Shown: piece after piece, positions 30,701 to 42,177 of the stretch
Layout: each line of letters starts with the position of its first letter
How positions within the stretch are numbered: the stretch's first letter is position 1
NCBI GenBank assembly: GCA_004026145.2
Contig: CP034979.1
Coordinates: forward strand, 7,271,888 to 7,335,887
From: Takifugu bimaculatus
Taxonomy: Eukaryota > Chordata > Actinopteri > Tetraodontiformes > Tetraodontidae
DNA length: 64,000 nucleotides
Reading direction: 5' to 3'
Translations under genes and position numbers: made by a program
The notes under the pieces: model-generated
What the model was told of the DNA's origin: nothing
The model's input: only the letters and a program-made list of their open reading frames with translations
Databases searched by the model: none

Positions 30701-30979
30701 CACTGCTTCTACCTTTGACATGTAGTCGGCCTTCATGTTATCTAAGAGCAGGTTTTTTTGAGACAGGTCGATTTTCAGCAGCTGGATGGTGTGTAACAAT
30801 TCTTTCCTCTCGATGAACTGGCGGGTAACCTTCTCCGAGCCGCCGCGCTGTTCATCGGACGAGGAAACGTCGTCGGTGGTTCGAACGGTTGTTTCCAGGC
30901 TGATGTCTTCCGACTCCATGTCCAGGGAGCTGGAGGCGTTGGCTGAAGCTGGCTTCAGGCGATACTTCTTGGGAGGCAT
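21727..30979 (-). CDS. pibf1: PIBF1, progesterone immunomodulatory binding factor 1 (centriolar satellite coiled-coil protein); two one-base frame breaks
   Basis: PIBF1/CEP90 sits at centriolar satellites and is needed for ciliogenesis and spindle integrity. Eighteen exons: 30713-30979, 30530-30630, 30198-30396, 29990-30109, 29396-29530, 28954-29062, 28757-28876, 28626-28687, 28418-28543, 28177-28275, 26540-26705, 25738-25888, 25486-25576, 24969-25071, 23371-23502, 22624-22708, 21910-22098 and 21727-21765. The start is MPPKKYRLKPASANASSSLD. The length is about 763 residues (human about 757), nearly all coiled coil, with NLPDDKISVQEYVA, VLFSYGYGANVPTTA, SVHLARRVLQLERQN and NQLLEQTQQPYSYLVE. 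Two single-base insertions break the frame: one in exon 5 at 29459-29462 (…LTLELA | DTKQ…, about residue 253), the other in exon 15 at 23441-23445 (…YLVE | SVKQRD…, about residue 635). All other splice phases agree only if both are ignored. The gene is divergent from dis3. Confidence 0.95.
23503..24968 (-). other. pibf1 intron 14
   Basis: 1.47 kb of intron. No recognisable exon, repeat or RNA. Several short open frames were judged to be chance. Confidence 0.65.
26706..28176 (-). other. pibf1 intron 10
   Basis: 1.47 kb, the largest pibf1 intron together with intron 14. Open frames at 26879-27313 and 27845-28279 on the plus strand have no recognisable product. AT-rich between 27100 and 27320. 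Confidence 0.65.
29597..29700 (+). repeat. Fragment of a dispersed fish repeat in pibf1 intron 4
   Basis: The sequence ATCCACTTGATTTATACAGC, followed by AAAGTGCTGCACAATAAA, is the pattern of a short interspersed repeat seen widely in teleost genomes (recalled, not searched). It differs from repeat copies A and B in this window. Confidence 0.5.
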
Positions 30980-31529
30980 TTTGAACCTCTTTTTCAAGTT
31001 CCCTCAGTCCAGAAAGGAGATAAACGATATTCTATGTGATTCTGATGCCTGCTACAGCGTTAACGTCAAGGAAATGGCTGAAAACCAACGCCAACAGGGA
31101 AGCAATGTAGCCGAAAAGCTAACACCAGTTATCGCGTTGCAACATTAAACTCGCTAGCCTTTGCTAACAAAGATATATGGCCATTTGTTTTCGTTTTCAA
31201 AGATCCCGCTCCCCTTTGTTTACTAGCCGCCGCCGGTTTGACTCTTTTTCTAATGTTAAATGTTCAACCGCGTCTTACAAATATGTCACAGCGTCCCCTG
31301 TGGCCATATACGTGTCACAGCATAACTACCACGAATCAAGCGCCGTGAAAAAGAACACATGGTGCAATACTTCTCCAGAGCACAGGGAACGCTCTAAGAA
31401 AAACACCTCGTTTAAAATTGACCACTAGTCCCTCCCGTTTCCTTTAATTGCGGCGTTGTCACAAAACATAAATTAGTTGGCCAACCAAATATAACGGAGG
31501 AGAATCGGTTCTGCAAAAGCTAATGGCAA

Positions 31530-31596
<67 letters not shown>

Positions 31597-31823
31597 CGCG
31601 TGTGTTTTGAGCAGATGTATAAATACTGGAGAATTTTCTAGAACAAATATTAGTGTAACATAAAGTCACCAATTGAGAGCTCTTGAAATCAGAATAGTCC
31701 TATAACTCAGGGACTGTTATATCGACCAACAGATTAACTTCGCACATGTATCGCGACTTCTCTTCAAATGAGATCTGAAGCAAATTCCTGTTCCATTTAC
31801 TGTTGGAAGATTTTATCAGCAAT
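30980..31823. promoter_or_regulatory. Divergent pibf1/dis3 promoter region
   Basis: 844 bp between the two start codons, which point away from each other. Both 5' UTRs and promoters must lie here. A (TG)n microsatellite of about 70 bp at 31533-31606 sits in the dis3 half. No TATA box was seen. Confidence 0.6.
31533..31606 (+). repeat. (TG)n microsatellite in the pibf1/dis3 promoter region
   Basis: About 30 TG units ending in TACGCGCGTGTG, roughly 220 bp upstream of the dis3 start codon. Alternating purine-pyrimidine, so it can adopt Z-DNA. Confidence 0.95.
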
Positions 31824-34800
31824 ATGTTGAAGTCAAAAACCTTTGTTAAGAAGACCCGGTCGGGTGGAGTCATGAAGGTTGTGCGTGAGCATTATCTAAG
31901 AGACGATATTTGGTGTGGAAGCGAAAGTTGCACAGAATGCAAACAGGAGTCTCCGGTCCTTCAAAAAGACGCGTGTATTGAGAGCAATCTATGCTCTTAC
32001 CCACATTATTTGATCCCGGACACAAATGTGGTTCTACACCAGGTATAAACATATCTTTAATTTCCATCCAAGGTTGTCGTGATCAAAGAATCTAATGACG
32101 TGACTGTGCTGACATTTCTTGACAGTCCACATTTAAATTGATGACAGCGGTTTAATGCATGTAATGCATTGTAGTCTTTGAGTTTAACACTACCGTATAA
32201 ATGTGTTTTGACGCCCCCCTCCTGTGTGGTGCAGGTTGATGTGTTGGAGGAGGCTGTGATTCGTAATGTCATCATCCTTCAGACTGTCCTGCAGGAGGTT
32301 CGTCATCGCAGCGCACCAGTCTACAAACGTGTGAAGGATATGATACAGGACAAAGAGAAACACTTCTACACTTTCACTAATGAACACCACAGGTGACAAA
32401 CTAGGCTGTGATTATGCTTAAATGTGGTAACTGTATTCATTTTTCTTTTTTCTTTTTTCCAGGGAGACCTTCATCGAACGGGAACCGGGGGAGAGTGCCA
32501 ATGATCGCAATGACCGTGCGATCCGTGTGGCAGCAAAATGGTACAGTGAGCATCTCAAAGGTCACCAGCCTGATGGAGATGAGCTCAGGGTGGTCCTTCT
32601 CACCAATGATCTAGGAAACAGGGAGAAAGCAAAAGAGAACAACCTGCTGGTGTTCAAATGTAAAAATGTTTTTTCTGATTAAAAATATGAGTTTCCGGTT
32701 CAGTCTCAAAGATTTTATTGCATTTCATTCTAGGTGAAGAGTACATCAAGAGTCTGATAGCAAACCCTGAGCTTGTGGATCGTCTGGCATTGTCAAGTGA
32801 TGACCAGGTAGACATTTTCAGTGTTATGACTGTTTATTATTGTTGAGGTTTCCAGGTAGTAATTCACTTGAAATGGAATTTGTATCGGAATCAACTTTTC
32901 TTCTCCAGTCATTTATTTTTTTCGCTTCTTCCTCAGAATGACATTACCAGTAACAAGGTGTTATTTGCAGAGCACCTCCCTTTGTCAGTGATCCAAACGG
33001 GAATAAAGAATGGCTCCTTACTCCAAGGCACCTTTAGGGCCAGCAGGGACAACTATCTGGAGGCCACTGTCTTTGTACATGGAGGTGGAGAAGATGCGAC
33101 AGAGGTGCGTGAGTCTACATTCATGTGTGAATGAACAATCTCAGCGATATTACTTACTGCCAGAGGAAATACACCTGTCAGTCTCCTTCCAGGTTCTCAT
33201 CCAGGGTCTTCAGAACCTCAACAGAGCCGTCCACCAGGATGTTGTTGCCGTGCAACTGTTACCACAGAGTCAGTGGGTGGCGCCATCCTCAGTCATTCTC
33301 CAAGATGAAGGCGAGGCTAAAGACGAAAATGCTAATGAGGAAGAGGACAAAGTGGGTTTTTTTTACATCTTGTGTTATTGGCTTTGGCTAGCAATTACAA
33401 ATTAATGTAAAATAATCGAACTGAGTTTCCGCTTTTTATAGTCAGAATGAAATGACAGCAGGTGGTTTATTCTTGTGCCGTGTGTGTTTTTTTTGGTATT
33501 CTAATGAGCCCCATGTTGTGTGTGAGCAGTTGCAGCCATTCACGGCAGCCCAAAAGCCCACAGGAAAAGTTGTGGGAATCATCAAAAGGAACTGGAGACC
33601 TTTTTGTGGCATGCTTAATGTCTCTCAGATTAAAGAAGTACGTGTAAACAGCTCTTTACACCATAAGTTGGACATTGTCATAAAGCTTAGTGCCCTCAAA
33701 TATATGTATCAACCAGCAAATGTTATAATGTGGATATTGTCTGCCTTTTAGTCTAAGAGCTGACCTTTGCTTTGCTCTTTTATCTAGTCAACCAGGCACC
33801 TTTTCACCCCCGCAGAACGCCGTATACCTCGAATACGCATTGAGACCCGTCAGGCATCAGCACTAGCCTGGTCAGAGGATCATGGTGGCCATCGATGGCT
33901 GGCCCAAACATTCCAGATACCCAAATGTGAGTTGGAAGTGTACTATACGTGGTGGGAAGAGGTATACAAGCATTATCGCAACACTTGGGAAAACTGAGTG
34001 CCGTGCATGTCTCATTCTTCCTGATTGTCAGGGTCACTTTGTGCGCAGTCTTGGGAAGGCTGGGGAAAAAGACACAGAGCAGGAGGTCCTGCTGCTAGAG
34101 CACGATGTTCCCCACCAGCCTTTCTCTCAAGCTGTGTTGAGCTTCCTTCCCAAAATGCCATGGGCCATCACGCCGGAGGTAGTGAAAACAACATACAGTA
34201 CCAATGCGTATTCAATATTTACCAGTGGGCTATGGGCCTGTTCTTTGGCATCACATCATTGTGTCTATTTATGAATGTTGATATCAGGACCTGGAGAAGC
34301 GGGAGGACCTGAGGCATCTGACGGTGTGCAGCGTGGACCCTCCTGGCTGTACAGATATAGATGATGCTCTGCATTGTAGAGAGCTTGAAGACGGAACCCT
34401 CGAGGTACAAAATTGAATTTTCAGCCTGGTAGGACAGAAAACCCGGCAGGATCGTGGCCCTCAAAGACTGAGTTTGACACATGTGACCTAGACTGTGTTC
34501 GTTGAACTATTTATTTGTGTCAGTGTTTGAGATGTGTCTGCTTCTGCAGGTCGGTGTCCACATTGCTGATGTCAGCCACTTCATCAGACCTGGCAACGCT
34601 TTAGACAGAGAAGCTGCAAACCGCGGCACCACTGTCTATTTGTGTGGTAGAGTAAGTATTCACATCCAACATTGGTATCTGAATATCATTGTTAACACCA
34701 ATAAAAGGTCTTTTACATTTGAGACCCAATAAATAAAAGGGTCTGGTGTATTCACTTATTATCTTCTGTGTGTTGGCTGATCATCAGACCTCAACTTTAA

Positions 34801-37101
34801 TGTTAGGATTTAAAATACATGTTGTATTCTTTGAATTTGTCCCTTTCAGAGGATAGATATGGTCCCTGAGCTCCTCAGCTCCAATCTTTGTTCTCTACGA
34901 TCAAATGTTGACCGGTAGGGACTTCTCCTCATACATAAATACCCCATAACACTCCTTATTTTGTGCTCTTTCAGGTGTCAGCTCTTTGCCATTTGTGTAT
35001 TTTTGTCCAGGTTTGCTTTCTCCTGTATTTGGGAATTGAACCAGAAGTCTGAGATTCTAAAAACAAGGTTCACAAAAAGTGTCATTAATTCGAAGGTAAA
35101 ACACGCACACGCAGAAAACAGGAGCCAAAATAGTCAATGATAGCAATAACTCCTCTTCAGGCATCTTTGACCTATGCTGAGGCCCAGATGAGGATCGATG
35201 ATAGCACCAAGAATGACAATATCACCAAGAGCTTAAGAGGCCTCAACAAATTAGCCAAAATTCTTAAGAAACGGAGGATTGAAAATGGGTGAGCCCAAAG
35301 CTGAGAATTGAAAATGAGGCTTTTATTTTTGCCACGGCAATTTTCTCTTTTATATAATAGTTGTATATTAAAGGGATGAGTGTTGGATTCCCCCTCAGAG
35401 CCCTGACGTTATCCTCATTAGAGGTACGTTTCCACATCGACAGTGAAACCCACGACCCCATCGACCTCCAGGCAAAGGAGCTCTTGTAAGTAGCTTCAGA
35501 AGGAAGCTTTCTCCCTCCAGCTTTCCTTTGGACCTTTCCTGGGTTGATGTTATGTAGATAAAAATTAAAAAGCCTCTGCTGATTGTCAGGGAGACCAACT
35601 CCATGGTGGAGGAGTTCATGTTGCTGGCTAATATATCAGTTGCCCAGAAAATCTACGATGAATTTCCAGACTGTGCCATGTTGAGGAAACATCCAGCTCC
35701 CCCTCCATCAAACTATGACATCTTGCATAAGGCTTCAAAGTCACAGGTGAGAGACCCTCAGAACTTTATGTTCATTCACTTTAGCAGAAAGTGATTGTTT
35801 CTTTTGATTTCAGTTTTTTTGGTGACCAGCTTTGTCCTCTCAGATGTAACACTACTTCTTTTAGTTAGCTGCTTTTGTTACCTTAGGTATTTTACTATGT
35901 TGTGACTAATTTCCCTCACAGTTTATTTGAAACTATGACAGATATCCTACTCATAATTTTCTGTTTCATTGTTTCACCTTTTTTCACGTCAGAATGTGGA
36001 GATCCACACAGATTCAGCCAAGGCACTAGCCTACTCCCTGGACAAGGCCAGCGTGGAAGGCTTCCTCTACTTCAACACTCTGCTGCGTATCCTGGCCACC
36101 CGCTGCATGATGCAGGCTGTTTATTTTTGTTCTGGCATGGACAGTGATTTTCACCACTATGGCCTGGCCTCGCCCATTTATACACACTTCACGTCGCCTA
36201 TTAGAAGGTAAGAAGATGATGCATGCTGGGGAGGGGAGCCATTCATAGTGTATCTCCCAGGTTTTGATACCTTTCCTCTCTTGCACATTCGGTGCTCTTG
36301 GTCTCCTTCACAGGTATGCAGATATCATTGTTCACCGTCTGCTTGCAGTGGCTATAGGAGCAGACACCACCTACCCAGATTTGATGGACAAACACAAGCA
36401 GTCTGCCCTTTCCAACAACCTCAACTACAGACATAAAATGGCCCAGTATGCACAAAGAGCTTCTGTGGCCTTCCACACGCAGGTAGTGCCAATTCAAAGC
36501 AACAGCTCTGCGGTGTCAGTCTGGCTTTAACACAAACTGTCTCCTTCCAGTTATTCTTCAAGAGCAGAGGCATTCTGAATGAAGAGGGATTTGTTTTGTT
36601 TGTGAGGAAGAACGCCATCATCATCCTCATCCCCAGGTTTGGTCTGGAGGGAACCGTCTTCTTTGACACCAAAGACAAGTCAGCCCCAAATCTTGTCTTT
36701 GATGAAGCGGTATGAATCCAAGTGTTTGGTATTACTGGAGCACCGTCTGTGTGTCAGTGTGTCTAAGGGTCTCCTGCATGTGTGTGTTTTAGGGCCCCAC
36801 TCTGAAAGTTGAGCAACACACCTTTTGCATATTTGATAAGGTGAAAGTCACCATCAGACTGGATGATTCCAACATCCAGCATCAAAAAATCCGCATGGCT
36901 CTGGTGGATCCGGTGGTAAGGATACATTCACGTACCAGTGCTGCATCATCCTGCGCCCTTCTAAAGAATGGAAACAATGTTTTTATCCATTTACCATTTT
37001 AACCAGTTTCCACAATGCATGACCTGTTTCAGATCCCAGGTGTGAGTGTGCCAGCCCCCGATGTGGAACCACAGGCCAAAAAACCAAAACTGGACTGTTG
37101 A
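31824..37101 (+). CDS. dis3: DIS3, catalytic exoribonuclease/endonuclease of the RNA exosome; one-base frame break in exon 8
   Basis: Processive 3'-5' exonuclease (RNB domain) and endonuclease (PIN domain) of the nuclear exosome. Twenty-one exons: 31824-32042, 32235-32392, 32463-32659, 32734-32807, 32937-33104, 33193-33351, 33530-33637, 33788-33926, 34032-34178, 34288-34404, 34550-34651, 34850-34914, 35011-35095, 35161-35288, 35399-35485, 35590-35746, 35993-36207, 36314-36482, 36551-36709, 36793-36915 and 37033-37101. The length is about 947 residues. CR3 cysteines C31, C36, C39; PIN acidic motif PDTNVV (D66) and NDRNDRAIRVAAKW. The RNB acidic cluster is VDPPGCTDIDDALHC (D473, D479, D481, D482), then VGVHIADVSHFIRPGNALD and YGLASPIYTHFTSPIRRYAD. 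In exon 8 an extra base at 33867-33869 breaks the frame (…ETRQASAL | RIMVAIDGW…, about residue 387). The start is the ATG giving MLKSKTFVKKTRSGG, not the upstream in-frame TTG. Confidence 0.96.
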
Positions 37102-37811
37102 TCCAGAAATTAACAGCTGATTCTCTGGATTAAATGCCCATGAAAGACCTGCTGTTGAAACAATTCACTCTTTCATTTGAAGCAAGTATTCATTTTAATA
37201 AATGTGCCCCATTGAAGCAACACTGCACTCATTATTTAAACTCTGGAATTCGCAGAGCAGTTAAAGGCAAAAGAGAACCTGAAAATGTTGGGTTGTCAAA
37301 CACATAAAAATTATTTAGAGAAATAATTCAATTTAGATTTAATGTCACAATCTGCTAAAAATGCTCCTGAGGCTGTGCTGCAATTAGTGAAATTATTGAA
37401 GGGTTTAAGAATATCCTGCCAATCCAGATATGATCCACAGTGGTGACATGATTGAACCATGATAAAACTGCTTTATACATAAATACTCTGTTGCTGCCTG
37501 GAGGCAGCATCGACTGCACCGAATACATCAGTATCAAATCAAATTGAAGTGATGGGAAATGATGCTCAAAGTTACATGTGTGAAAGTTGTCCTCTTCGTA
37601 GGGATGCTGTCAACCATCACTGTTCTCTTTAGTATTGATAGTAGAAGCTCAGCTGTGATCAAACCTGTGACCTAAACACGGAGCCTTAAACCACATAAAG
37701 CAGGAAATTTTACACGTGCTACAAATTCATTACAATAAATGATACAAATACAGTGTAAATGTCACTTTAACAATTCTCTGAACTGGACGTCCTAAACGCA
37801 TCAGTCGAGCT
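37102..37811. other. Convergent 3' ends of dis3 and bora
   Basis: The 3' UTRs of the two genes meet here. An AATAAA for dis3 lies at 37197-37202, 96 bp past its stop. For bora only weaker ATTAAA sites on the minus strand were seen (near 37192 and 37339), which would make its 3' UTR about 470-620 bp. Confidence 0.5.
37197..37202 (+). terminator. dis3 poly(A) signal
   Basis: AATAAA 96 bp past the TGA, followed by a downstream T-containing region. Confidence 0.6.
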
Positions 37812-40415
37812 TCAGAGATGAGGGTAGAATACCTGCAAAAGATTTTGGGGCTGAATAAAACAAACAAACAAAAATACAAATGAACAGACTGATATTTGTG
37901 GGATCTCAATAGTACCTTTACTTTCAAGTGTCTGGGAATCTGAAAGGCTTCTTCAAGCAGATTTGAACTGAAGGACTCTTTGCAGTGGCTCTCAGAGTCT
38001 GTGAGACTGTTGGCCCCCGCTGATGTGGTGTTGTAGCCGCTGTCCACCTAAACACATGCAATAAAGTCACAAAACACGGCAGCAGCACCGGCACAGAGTT
38101 AGCGACTGTATTTAATTGCAGGCTCCAAATCCAAGTATAGAAACCAACCTGCATGCTGGAGTCGTAGCGTAAACTGCTGCCCTCCATCAGGACGGACACA
38201 CACATGTGAGTGCTGTCTGTCCCTGACATGTTTCCCATACGAGAGCTGGTCAGGTGTCCTGAAGACTCTCCACTTTCCTCCTCTTCATCTTCCAACCTTC
38301 CTGCCATCCCATTCTGCTTGTCTTCCTCCATTTTAAGAGGTTCCAAAGGATCCGGGGCAACTTTCTCACCTACATCAAGTTGAGGATTGTGGCCCAAGGG
38401 GGACGTAGGATCTAGATCCATAGGAGGAAATGAAGAAGAGGAGGAAAAAGGAAGCAGATCCTCAGCCCTCTGATGGTCTGGTAGATTTGGATTAAGGATT
38501 GGGGAGATGAGGGGAGGAGAGAGTCTGGAGTGAAGTCTTAGCCGGGGCTTGGGTCTGCCGTTCTGGTGTTCACTGTAGCTCTGAAGGTGATGCGGGGAGC
38601 AGCTATGAATAGGAGAGCAACCCTCCACAAATGGCCTCTCGGTGCAGGGAGTCATATTTACACTCGGGTGGACATCGTATGGAGTAACGCTGCTCGGCTG
38701 ATTGCTGTCAGCTGAAATGATTAACTGTTTCAGACCGAGGTAGAAGAGAAATGCAATAAAATTCCATCACAAAATTTATTCTAGCAAAAGAAAATACCTG
38801 AGCTTGATGCATTTGTTGCATATGCAACAATAGGAGACACTGTAGGGGAGCTCAGGCCAGCAGGAGACGATCTGTCAGGGAACAGAGGGCTGGTGATACT
38901 GCCAAGGCTGCAGTCACGAAAGCAGCCATTCTGGATGGGACTGGAGGAGAACTGGCCCTGCCATTAGAAATAGAACAGCTTCCAAAGTCTGGGTAGACAA
39001 CAGCTTATTTATGAACCTTTCATCACAGGCAAATTGTTCAAGGATAAATGTGCAACATGGCCTCACCGTAGAGGGAGTCAGAGCCAACCTTCCACACGCC
39101 AGAGGGGAGTCAATAACAGAAGATACAGCTTCCTCCTCTGCAGCGCCATGGACTTGTTTTAGAGGAGGACTCTCCTGCCTGGTATAACTTCTCTCTGGAG
39201 TTGGAGGACCAGAAGAGTCAGAGCCACTGTAACTGCCCTGACCATCAAGGAAGAGCTTTCTCCTTAAAGAGGAGGAACTGAGACTTTCCTGCACCGCGTC
39301 AGATGCTTCCCCGGCATGGCGGTAATAGTCCCCTGCAGGACAGTTGGGGAGGGGGGTTAATGCTAGAAGATAATATGGTTTGAGTTCAAGGACAAATGTC
39401 AAAATCTTACCCAGAACTTTCTCTAAATCAAAGGTCAAAGGTAACGAAAGAGTTGTCTGACAAGCAACTGTGAAGAAAGAGCATTCAATGACATCAGTAA
39501 AAGAGAGAGGAGGAGATCAGAGCCTGAAGGTGTCCACTTAAACCTACCTGAGGTTTTTTCTGGCTCTTCTGCAATCATAACAGATCCACAACCTACAAGT
39601 GCATGGATAAACCTTCAATGAATCTCACTTTAAAATGCAGAGGAAATACGAATTGAAATCAAATAACAGAGCGATTAAAAAAAAAAAAAAAAGGAAATCA
39701 GACCCTACTTTTCATTTTGATCTGACAGGTTTTACGGGTGTTAGTCGTTGCCCAAGGAGAAGGTACAATGGTCCCTTTGGTGAAAAACTTTAATGGGAGA
39801 TGGCAAATATAAATTTAAAAAAGTGAACATAATATAAAATATTTAGGAATAAAAATTCAACTTGAATCTCATGCCTGTTCAATAGCATTTTGTCGTTTCT
39901 CCTCAATGTCAGAATCCAGTCTAGAATTTTTAGAGAAAACTAGCATCAGCTTTTGTTACTGCTCATACATCACATCATCTAACAGGACAATTATGTGTCT
40001 TTCAGCCATTACCTGGTCTGGCTGAGGCAAAAAGACTGGAGCTGGATTTCCTCCTGGTCTATGTGTATTGGGAGAAGACTTGCCATTTCCTCAATAGACC
40101 AATCAAACTTTGGAGGAGTCTCCATGCGAGACAGATTAAGACAGGGACAAATAAGTAAAGTAAAGCTGTCCACAATCAACACTTGTGGATTGGCATGATG
40201 CGCCTCTCCAAGGGTCATACAGTGGTACAGGATTTAAAATAAGGTGTGTTAACACTTACAGATTTACAAGGCTTGGACTTGAAGACAGAAGGACTCGGCA
40301 CCAGAGCTTCTCGGAGGTGATGGTAATCATTCGGACTTTCAAAGGGATTTCTAATGAAAGGCCTGCCTGGAGTTTCTGGGGTGATCTGTGACGTAATCTC
40401 GACATGGTCTCCCAT
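37812..40415 (-). CDS. bora: BORA, aurora kinase A activator
   Basis: Cofactor that, once phosphorylated by cyclin-CDK1, lets Aurora A phosphorylate PLK1 for mitotic entry. Eleven exons: 40260-40415, 40013-40119, 39875-39920, 39709-39787, 39548-39592, 39411-39467, 39067-39332, 38798-38957, 38149-38711, 37916-38047 and 37812-37832. The length is about 543 residues with an intact frame. The start is MGDHVEITSQITPETPGRPF, with NPFESPNDYHHL, WSIEEMASLLPIHIDQEEIQ, FFTKGTIVPSPWA, ACQTTLSLPLTFDLEKVLGD, SSSSLRRKLFLDGQGS, and GQFSSSPIQNGCF then SLGSITSP. The C-terminus is Ser/Pro-rich with an acidic EDEEEESGESSG stretch. Intron 3 appears to start with GC instead of GT. The intron 1 acceptor (…GGAG at 40120) is weak but gives the conserved frame. 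Confidence 0.95.
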
Positions 40416-41029
40416 TTTAGCTGACAACAGTGAGCAAAATGAGCAGAAATAGCAGCACATTTCTACTGAAAGAAGGAAAACATCTGTCTTAATTCACGAC
40501 TCCTTTGGTTTAGTGGAGCACATTAACTACATTTCTATTTTACAGGCTCTCTAAAACGAGCAGGAAGGAATTCTATTAACTTAAATTATGTTGGTGCGCT
40601 TACTTTACACGGACCTGTACGAAAACAATTAATTACAGTGAGATATCCCCAACGATACTTACAAGTGTTAAAAAATCAGAAGGAACGCAGAGCAAAAACC
40701 TGCTTCCATTGAAGGCTTTGCCAACACCACCTAGCAAACACAGAAAGCTTTCAAACCTTTATTTCAACTTAGCCCGTAAAAAGAGCTGGCCAATAGAAAT
40801 TGGGCCGGAAGTTCCGGGGAACCAATCAGAAAAGGAATATGGTGTCGTCACTTCCGCCTATAGTTTCCTTAGCACATCCGCCGTTAGCGTCCATGATAGT
40901 TGCTGTTATTTTCCATTCAAAATATGATGTGATGCATGTTAATGTTGCATAGATTGAATCCAAAATTTGCAGCCGTAACAGTTCCGGTGGTTTAATCTCG
41001 AGTATTCTGACACAGTTTTCGCAGCCACT
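40416..41029. promoter_or_regulatory. Bidirectional bora/mzt1 promoter
   Basis: 614 bp between divergent start codons. Visible sites: CCAAT at 40790-40794 and 40822-40826 (32 bp apart), ETS-type CCGGAAGT at 40805-40812 and CACTTCCG at 40849-40856, and a CHR-like TTTGAA on the minus strand at 40750-40755, 34 bp from the nearer CCAAT box on the bora side. Two NF-Y boxes plus CHR is the known layout of G2/M promoters repressed by DREAM and activated by B-MYB/FOXM1. No TATA box was seen. Confidence 0.65.
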
Positions 41030-41557
41030 ATGGCAAGTGCAGCGAACGCAAACATGAATGCAGTTCGGGAGACCATGGACGGTAAGGACAGGTGTACCAC
41101 AACGATCAAACCATGTCAGTGTTGATCACTACCACCGACGGATCCGTGACCATGTTTTTTTCACAGTCCTGCTGGAAATTTCCCGCTTATTGAACACTGG
41201 GTTGGACATGGAGTCTCTGTCCATTTGTGTGAGACTGTGTGAGCAGGGCATCAACCCAGAGGCCTTATCTGCTGTCATCAAAGAGCTGCGCAAAGCGTCG
41301 GAGTCCCTGAAGGTACACCAGCCTCCGTGGACACACGAAAACACATTGTGGGGTATTTACGTGCTAGCCAAACGTCACCAACAAATGTCTAATATTTATC
41401 TCCTTTGGGTGGTTGTAGCTGACCGCTTAACATTGGACACCATGAGATGACAGAAAGAGGAGTTTGTTTAACGGGGACAGTCTATTGTGAAGGCCTAACA
41501 TAATGGGTTGTGATTTTATGTCTTCTCCTTTAGGCTTCTGAAAACTGCACCAGTTGA
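41030..41557 (+). CDS. mzt1: MZT1 (MOZART1), mitotic-spindle organizing protein 1
   Basis: Small subunit of the gamma-tubulin complex that binds the N-termini of GCP proteins. Three exons: 41030-41081, 41167-41312 and 41534-41557, giving 73 residues with an intact frame. It starts MASAANANMNAVRETMD; the core is LLEISRLLNTGLDMESLSIC and EQGINPEALSAVIKELRKAS, and it ends ASENCTS. Length and sequence match the family. An AATAAA at 41627-41632 lies 70 bp past the stop. Confidence 0.97.
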
Positions 41558-41626
41558 GGGTGGATTCTGCTATCTGGGGCCAGCTCTGGCTTGCCCAGCC
41601 CACCTTGGCTGGCTCTGCTGGTGCTC

Positions 41627-41632
41627 AATAAA
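41627..41632 (+). terminator. mzt1 poly(A) signal
   Basis: AATAAA 70 bp past the mzt1 stop codon. Confidence 0.7.
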
Positions 41633-42177
41633 TTCTCGTTTAAATTTGAATTGTTTGGCTTTATGGCTCCACTTTTCATACCTGACTGGAGTTGTTTCTG
41701 AACATGAAGCCAGAAGCTTCTGTCGCAGGGCTTACTCTTTTCCGGGGCCCCTCTGTGGTAACATCATCCTCTGTTAACAGTACTGTAATTCCTTTTGATT
41801 AGTAAATGTATTGCATGCTATTCTTAAATATATTTGTATTATAACTATTAATTGTTAATATTATTATACTATTTTTTGCTACACAGTTATTGCTTAATAA
41901 ATAACATAATATACCTCACTGAGTGTCCAGAAGGTGGCGCTGTATGTTTGTGATTCTACTGGAACGGTTTCTGGTGCCAGCATCAACAGCAGTTTTGGGT
42001 TTGTTTTTTAACAAAGGATGCATTTTTTGCTTTGCTGTAATGTCTTTGTAGGATACAACCAGTTTTTACTCCAGCTGTCCTGTAAAGGAAGTGATTTTTC
42101 AGTCATCTTAGGTGAAAAGGACAGACTGCTAGAACATTCCCAACAAAACAGAAGCGTACCATGGCAGAGAGATCCTG

